NCBI GenBank assembly: GCA_019418545.1
Contig: DYBQ01000002.1
Coordinates: 117,131 to 181,130, forward strand
DNA length: 64,000 bases
Source of the DNA: Clostridiales bacterium
GTDB lineage: Bacteria > Bacillota > Clostridia > Oscillospirales > Acutalibacteraceae
Reading direction: 5' to 3'
Each line of letters starts with the position of its first letter. Position 1 is the stretch's first letter. Both the position numbers and the translations under genes were made by a program. The notes below the pieces were generated by a model. That model had not been told where the DNA came from, made no database searches, and saw nothing but the letters and a program-made list of their open reading frames with translations. Of the stretch, positions 59,901-64,000 are shown in pieces.

Positions 59901-60986
59901 CTATTGCCGGCTTTGCAAAATTTCCAGTGCCTTTGGGGAATAAAACTGAAATGCTATGGCATTGAGCGTTATAATGAGGACTATAAAAACAAGTCCATAT
60001 AAGAGAAGCCCTGTGATTTTATAAAAAGGTGATTTTCGGCGCAGCAGCGGGAACCTTTGCCAGATATGAAACCAGTTAAATGTGAGCATGGCAGGAAACA
60101 AGGGAAACTGCAGATAGACAAGCTTTGAAAAAAAATAATCCAATGTGGTCACTTCAAAGTCCATAGGGGCCAACAACACCGCAGTCATCAACAAGTAAAA
60201 AATACCTGCGCATATCTTCAAAGTCTTAATTCCCTTTTGAAGATATCGGATTCCGTCCTGTTTACTTGGCTTTTTCACCGTGACAACTGGCTGTGTAAGA
60301 AACCCTCTTTTCTGCAAATCATTATATAGTGCCTGGACTGACGGATATCTCTCGTCTGGTGAAAAAGCCGTACATTTGCTTAGTACCGGTGCCAATCCAA
60401 ATTCTGGAGTATGAGAGCTGATTTCCTTTATCAGCACCCCCAAGGAATATATGTCTGAGCGCTGGTCTGTTTGGGAAAATCCATATTGTTCCGGTGGTGC
60501 ATATCCCTGTGTACCCAGGCAAACTGTGTCCCGGCTGTTATCATTTTCGCGGTACTGCCTGGCTGCATCAAAATCAATCAATACTGCACGGCTATCGGAC
60601 AGCATGATGTTTGATGGCTTGATATCGCGATGGATAATTCCATTTTGATGAAGGACTGTCAGCGCAGTTATCATCCATTTAAAGATATACAAAATTTCCT
60701 CCTGAGAAAAAAACGGGTTATCCTGTATTCTCTCTTCCAGGGTTCTGCCCTGTATTTTCTCTTCAACCACAATTGTGTCTTCTCCATCTTGGAATATGCT
60801 GTAAATTTTCGGGATTCCTTCACAATCTCCTGCTTGCTGCAGTAACCGATATCCGTTTCCATCTGAATGATATAAAACCCGTATGATAACCTCCCGGCTT
60901 ACCTCTTTGTCCCATCCGATAAATACTGCACCTTTACTGCTTTCATGTATGGCCCGGTAAATATCATATCTCTCTTTCCAATCCAT
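59901..60986 (-). CDS. membrane Ser/Thr protein kinase with atypical active site
   Basis: A 361-residue Hanks-type kinase (domain ~7-265) followed by two or three membrane segments (~285-350). HRDIKPSN gives catalytic D121, GTQGYAPPEQ the activation segment and DIYSLGVLI subdomain IX. Two residues are unusual: the beta-3 Lys is Arg (R36 in VIIRVL) and DFG reads DFD (138-140). Either it binds ATP in another way or it is a weak or pseudo-kinase. The start is the ATG at 60986, with a G-rich site five bases upstream. It is divergent from a small HTH gene. Confidence 0.85.
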   Translation of the reverse strand: MDWKERYDIYRAIHESSKGAVFIGWDKEVSREVIIRVLYHSDGNGYRLLQQAGDCEGIPKIYSIFQDGEDTIVVEEKIQGRTLEERIQDNPFFSQEEILYIFKWMITALTVLHQNGIIHRDIKPSNIMLSDSRAVLIDFDAARQYRENDNSRDTVCLGTQGYAPPEQYGFSQTDQRSDIYSLGVLIKEISSHTPEFGLAPVLSKCTAFSPDERYPSVQALYNDLQKRGFLTQPVVTVKKPSKQDGIRYLQKGIKTLKICAGIFYLLMTAVLLAPMDFEVTTLDYFFSKLVYLQFPLFPAMLTFNWFHIWQRFPLLRRKSPFYKITGLLLYGLVFIVLIITLNAIAFQFYSPKALEILQSRQ

Positions 60987-61031
60987 ACAAACCCCCTCTT
61001 GATTGACAATTTCCCCCGTGATATTCTTTAT

Positions 61032-61060
61032 ATTGTACCATTTCACTTTATTTTTCACAA
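61032..61060 (-). promoter_or_regulatory. predicted promoter of kinase gene
   Basis: TTGTGA, 17 bases, TACAAT on the minus strand, overlapping the leader of the divergent HTH gene. The plus strand has TTGACA with TTTATA 18 bases downstream for the HTH gene. Confidence 0.55.
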
Positions 61061-61074
61061 GGAGGAAGAGATGC

Positions 61075-61497
61075 ATGGAAAAATCCACCCAAGAACTTAT
61101 GCAAATGCTTTCTACAGAAGAAAACATTGAAGAATATCTTGATAAAAACAGTGGTGAATTTTTGGAAATCCCTCTTCACGAATATTTAGCCGAGCTTTTA
61201 CAGGCCAAAAATGTTAAAAAGAATGATGTGATTCGTCAATCCGGTTTGAATCAGATTTATGCATATCAGATTTTCGCCGGCACCAAACATCCCAACCGGG
61301 ACAAGCTGTTAGCGTTAGCTTTTGGATTTCCTCTTCCTGTTGTGGAAACACAGCGTTTGCTGAGAATGGGAATGGTCCGGGAGCTTTATCCCCGGGACCG
61401 AAGGGACAGTGTTATTGCTTTTGCTCTCCGTCAAAAATTGACCATCCAACAGACCGATGATTTACTTTTTGAACTTCATTTGGAGACCTTGTTATAA
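61075..61497 (+). CDS. XRE-like HTH protein divergent from kinase gene
   Basis: A 140-residue protein. The central part, LAELLQAKNVKKNDVIRQSG then LNQIYAYQIFAGTKHPNRDK and LLALAFGFPLPV, is an XRE-type helix-turn-helix (~40-100). The N-terminal 40 residues are acidic and helical; the C-terminus has RRDSVIAFALRQKLTIQQTD. The start is the ATG at 61075, nine bases after GGAGG. Its position beside the kinase, with overlapping divergent promoters, suggests it regulates the kinase or is its substrate; neither is shown. Confidence 0.75.
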   Translation: MEKSTQELMQMLSTEENIEEYLDKNSGEFLEIPLHEYLAELLQAKNVKKNDVIRQSGLNQIYAYQIFAGTKHPNRDKLLALAFGFPLPVVETQRLLRMGMVRELYPRDRRDSVIAFALRQKLTIQQTDDLLFELHLETLL

Positions 61498-61534
61498 TTT
61501 CTATTTGTCTGAATCATCATCACTTTATAAATAT

Positions 61535-61573
61535 AAAAAAGCCCGTTTTCTCAATTGGAAAACGGGCTTTTTC
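61535..61573. terminator. bidirectional terminator
   Basis: AAAAAAGCCCGTTTTC and GGAAAACGGGCTTTTT around a six-base loop, between convergent genes. Confidence 0.9.
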
Positions 61574-61595
61574 TGCATCAACCAATCAATGATGA

Positions 61596-64000
61596 TTACG
61601 CTTTTTCTTCTACAGAAAACCGGCTTTCCAGAGACATATCAGCTGCATTGCTGCCGACCATAATCTGGAACTCGCCGGGCTCCACACGCCACACATAGTC
61701 AGGGCCAAGAGTACGCATCCGACGGGGCGAAACCGTCACCGTCACGCGCTGAGTCTCGCCGGGCTGCAAGGAAACACGGGTAAAAGCCGCCAACTCCCGC
61801 ACCGGTTTTACCGTAGAGCTGAAGCAATCGCGGATATACACCTGCGGCACATCGACACCAGCACAGTCACCAATGTTTGTCACATCAAAGGAAACCTCCA
61901 GCGACTCGCCCGGCTGAATGGTTTCGGCGGAAAGGCTCAGGTTTTCATGACGAAAACGAGTATAAGAAAGGCCATATCCAAAAGGATAAAGAGGCATCCA
62001 GTCCATTTCCACATAGCGCCAGCCACCGCCGGGAAGGCGGCTGTAGTGGCAGGGAATCTGTCCTACAGAGCGGGGGAAGGTGATGGGCAAACGACCGGAA
62101 GGATTGTTGTCGCCAAAGAGGGTTTCGGCAATTGCCGTACCGCCTTGCTCGCCAGGGAACCATGCTTCCAAAATTGCCGGGATGTGAGCCTGCTCCCAGT
62201 TGGCTGTGACAGGACGGCCGCCCTGAATCACCAAAACTACCGGTGTGCCGGTCTCATATACAGCTTTGAGGAAATCAAGCTGGCTGCCAGGCAGGTCGAG
62301 GCTGACACGGTCAAAGTTTTCACCGGAAGTCTCCTCATTATCTCCCAAACACACAATGGCCACATCTGCACGCCGGGCAGCTTCCAGTGCTTTGGAGTAA
62401 TCCTCCATACCGCTGTTATAGCCGAAGATGACACGGGCGCCGCGCATATCGTTGGTATATTCAATGCGCACATCATAGGTTTTCCCTTTTTCAAAATGGA
62501 AGGGCAAAAGCTGGCTGGAATTTTTGCCTTCTCCCCAGCCATCAATCAGCAATTTCCCGTCAATATACAGACGCATACTATCCTGGCTGCTCAGGCCAAT
62601 ACACCCATCCAAATCATAGGGCATTTTTACAGCGCCGGTCCACACTACGCTGAAGCAGTTGCTGTCAACAGCCGGATGGGGGCTGGTGTAAATCCAGTTA
62701 AAGTTAATCATCAAATCGTTGCGCACCGCCACCGGCTCGCCAGAGAAGGTACGGTTGTTGTAATACCGGCCGGTAAGTCCCATCTTCCCATCTTCTGCCA
62801 CCAGATAGCCCTGGTCAAAGGCGTGAATGGTGTCGCCCAGGAAGTTACAGCCGTGTTCATAGAGTACTTCGGTTTCGGGAGAAACTGCTGCACGGATGCC
62901 ATCCAACACTGTAATGCTGTGGCTGCGGTCAGGATGAGCCGTGTAGTCGCCCAATGCCGGTTCGTCGGCGGCGGGGCCTAAAACAGCTACCGTTTTGAGG
63001 TTTTTGGAAAGAGGCAGCAGGTTCTGGTCGTTTTTCAATAGGCAAATGGACTCTCTTGCAATGTGCAGGGCCACATCCTTGTGTGCCTGACAGCGAAGTG
63101 TGCTCTTCTCCCGGCCTTCTTCAACATAGGGATTTTCAAAAAGTCCCAGCATAAACTTAACCCGCAGAATCCGGCGGCAGGCTTCATCCAGCACTTCTTC
63201 CTTCATTTCGCCGTCCCGAATCAGTTCTGCCAGGCTGTTACACCATTCATCATGGGGATAGTCAAACAACTGCAAATCCACACCAGCTTCTACACCAAGA
63301 CGAATGGCTTCCTTACGGGTGGGGGCAACAAAGTGCCAGTCATTCAGGCGCACCACGGCAGTCATATCGGAACGGACAAAACCGGGCATTCCAAACTGGC
63401 CCCGCAGCACATCGGTCAAAATTTCATGGTCCATGGATACGGGAATTCCATCAATAGCATTGTAGGAGCACATGGCATTGACAGCGCCGCCCTCAACAAA
63501 GGCTTCCTCAAAAACCGGCATGCACTGGGCAAACACTTCATGACGTCCCATGGTGGAGGGAGCGCAGTTTAGACCGGCAACCGGATTGCCATAGCCTACA
63601 TAGTGCTTAGGCTCTGCTGCTACCGTGTCCGGGTCTTTTAGGGAGTCACCCTGCAACCCCCGAACCGTTTCCCGGGCAAATTCGGCGCACAGGTGAACGT
63701 CCTCACCATAGGATTCCTCTCCACGGCCATAACGAGGGTCGCGAATCAAATCCATTACCGGGCTGAAGGTCTCACGGACACCACAGACATAAGCCTCCGT
63801 TGCAATACAGCGTCCCATTTCATATCCCAGCTCCGGGTGAAACGTCGCGGCAAGTCCAATCTGCTGAGGAAAGCAGGTGGCATCTTTGGACATGAATCCG
63901 TGCAGCGCCTCTTCACTAAACAAAAACGGGATGCCCAAACGCGTTTTTTCTATTGCATAACGCTGAATCTCATTTGCCTGTGCTGCGGTGCAGCCCCGCA
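61596..64000 (-). CDS. GH3 beta-glycosidase with PA14 insert, N-terminus outside window
   Basis: At least 800 residues; the frame is open to the right edge (AAQANEIQRYAIEKTRLGIP), so the start is missing. The GH3 N-domain has the nucleophile Asp in PGFVRSDMTAV (codon 63366-63368) and AAEPKHYVGYG upstream. The GH3 C-domain is split by a PA14 domain (LTGRYYNNRTFSG to GARVIFGYNSG), as in family members with altered substrate entry. A fibronectin-III-like C-terminus (PGESLEVSFDVTNIGD) ends the protein. The family includes beta-glucosidases, xylosidases and others; the exact sugar is not readable, and export cannot be judged without the N-terminus. Confidence 0.9.
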   Translation of the reverse strand, partial: RGCTAAQANEIQRYAIEKTRLGIPFLFSEEALHGFMSKDATCFPQQIGLAATFHPELGYEMGRCIATEAYVCGVRETFSPVMDLIRDPRYGRGEESYGEDVHLCAEFARETVRGLQGDSLKDPDTVAAEPKHYVGYGNPVAGLNCAPSTMGRHEVFAQCMPVFEEAFVEGGAVNAMCSYNAIDGIPVSMDHEILTDVLRGQFGMPGFVRSDMTAVVRLNDWHFVAPTRKEAIRLGVEAGVDLQLFDYPHDEWCNSLAELIRDGEMKEEVLDEACRRILRVKFMLGLFENPYVEEGREKSTLRCQAHKDVALHIARESICLLKNDQNLLPLSKNLKTVAVLGPAADEPALGDYTAHPDRSHSITVLDGIRAAVSPETEVLYEHGCNFLGDTIHAFDQGYLVAEDGKMGLTGRYYNNRTFSGEPVAVRNDLMINFNWIYTSPHPAVDSNCFSVVWTGAVKMPYDLDGCIGLSSQDSMRLYIDGKLLIDGWGEGKNSSQLLPFHFEKGKTYDVRIEYTNDMRGARVIFGYNSGMEDYSKALEAARRADVAIVCLGDNEETSGENFDRVSLDLPGSQLDFLKAVYETGTPVVLVIQGGRPVTANWEQAHIPAILEAWFPGEQGGTAIAETLFGDNNPSGRLPITFPRSVGQIPCHYSRLPGGGWRYVEMDWMPLYPFGYGLSYTRFRHENLSLSAETIQPGESLEVSFDVTNIGDCAGVDVPQVYIRDCFSSTVKPVRELAAFTRVSLQPGETQRVTVTVSPRRMRTLGPDYVWRVEPGEFQIMVGSNAADMSLESRFSVEEKA

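Overview
The window is chromosomal DNA of an anaerobic, endospore-forming Firmicute of the class Clostridia, most likely a gut member of the Oscillospiraceae/Ruminococcaceae type. The evidence is a spoIIP gene, strong AGGAGG-type ribosome sites with some GTG and TTG starts, clostridial families such as DUF3793 and DUF2325, a trehalose PTS, and two very large secreted GH85 endoglycosidases of the kind host-glycan degraders carry. I see no tRNA, rRNA, CRISPR array, phage or transposase gene. Most genes lie on the minus strand.

Layout. 1-1.35 kb: truncated plsY coupled to a diacylglycerol glycosyltransferase. 1.5-7.8 kb: a SLOG-type protein, a three-gene ABC exporter, an anchored protein overlapping hflX, and a degenerate phosphoribosyltransferase. 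8.0-15.7 kb: a small Cys-containing protein, then arginine biosynthesis transcribed argG-argH-argJ-argB-argD-argF from a promoter with an ARG box. argC is absent. 15.8-18.6 kb: alr with an attenuator-like leader, a duplicated alr 3' end flanking a small membrane-protein gene, and a divergent PH-like/XRE pair sharing two palindromic operators. 18.7-24.6 kb: an operon of four paralogous lipoproteins, two permeases, an E-loop ATPase and one anchored protein. It resembles lantibiotic self-protection (LanI + LanFEG) and sits behind four direct repeats at 11-bp spacing. 24.8-31.7 kb: treR, trehalose EIIBC, trehalose-6-phosphate hydrolase, ptsI, EIIA and an HPr-like protein without the phosphorylatable His, with perfect TreR-type palindromes. 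31.7-33.2 kb: flavodoxin, DUF3793 and DUF2325 behind two palindromes of metalloregulator type. 33.2-39.4 kb: cell-envelope and sporulation genes (M23 peptidase, Pro/Thr-rich stalk protein, spoIIP), citrate synthase and a flavodoxin-like protein. 39.5-44.6 kb: a LacI repressor followed by two Gfo/Idh/MocA dehydrogenases and two TIM-barrel isomerases, a candidate keto-sugar pathway. 44.9-48.4 kb: an LCP cell-wall ligase, an AzgA-type purine permease and a small membrane protein. 48.4-59.2 kb: two tandem GH85 enzymes of about 1,690 residues. 59.2-61.5 kb: an OB-fold protein, an atypical Ser/Thr kinase and a divergent HTH protein. 61.6-64.0 kb: a GH3 beta-glycosidase with a PA14 insert, cut by the window edge.

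How the parts work together. The trehalose locus supplies uptake, hydrolysis and most of its own phosphorelay (EI and EIIA), but needs a true HPr from elsewhere. The tandem GH85 enzymes would release N-glycans outside the cell, and the GH3 and keto-sugar genes could handle derived or dietary glycosides. The most interesting candidate for an undescribed system is the four-lipoprotein LanFEG-like operon with its phased-repeat control region. After that come the alr-3'-end duplication and the structured leaders of ptsI and alr.
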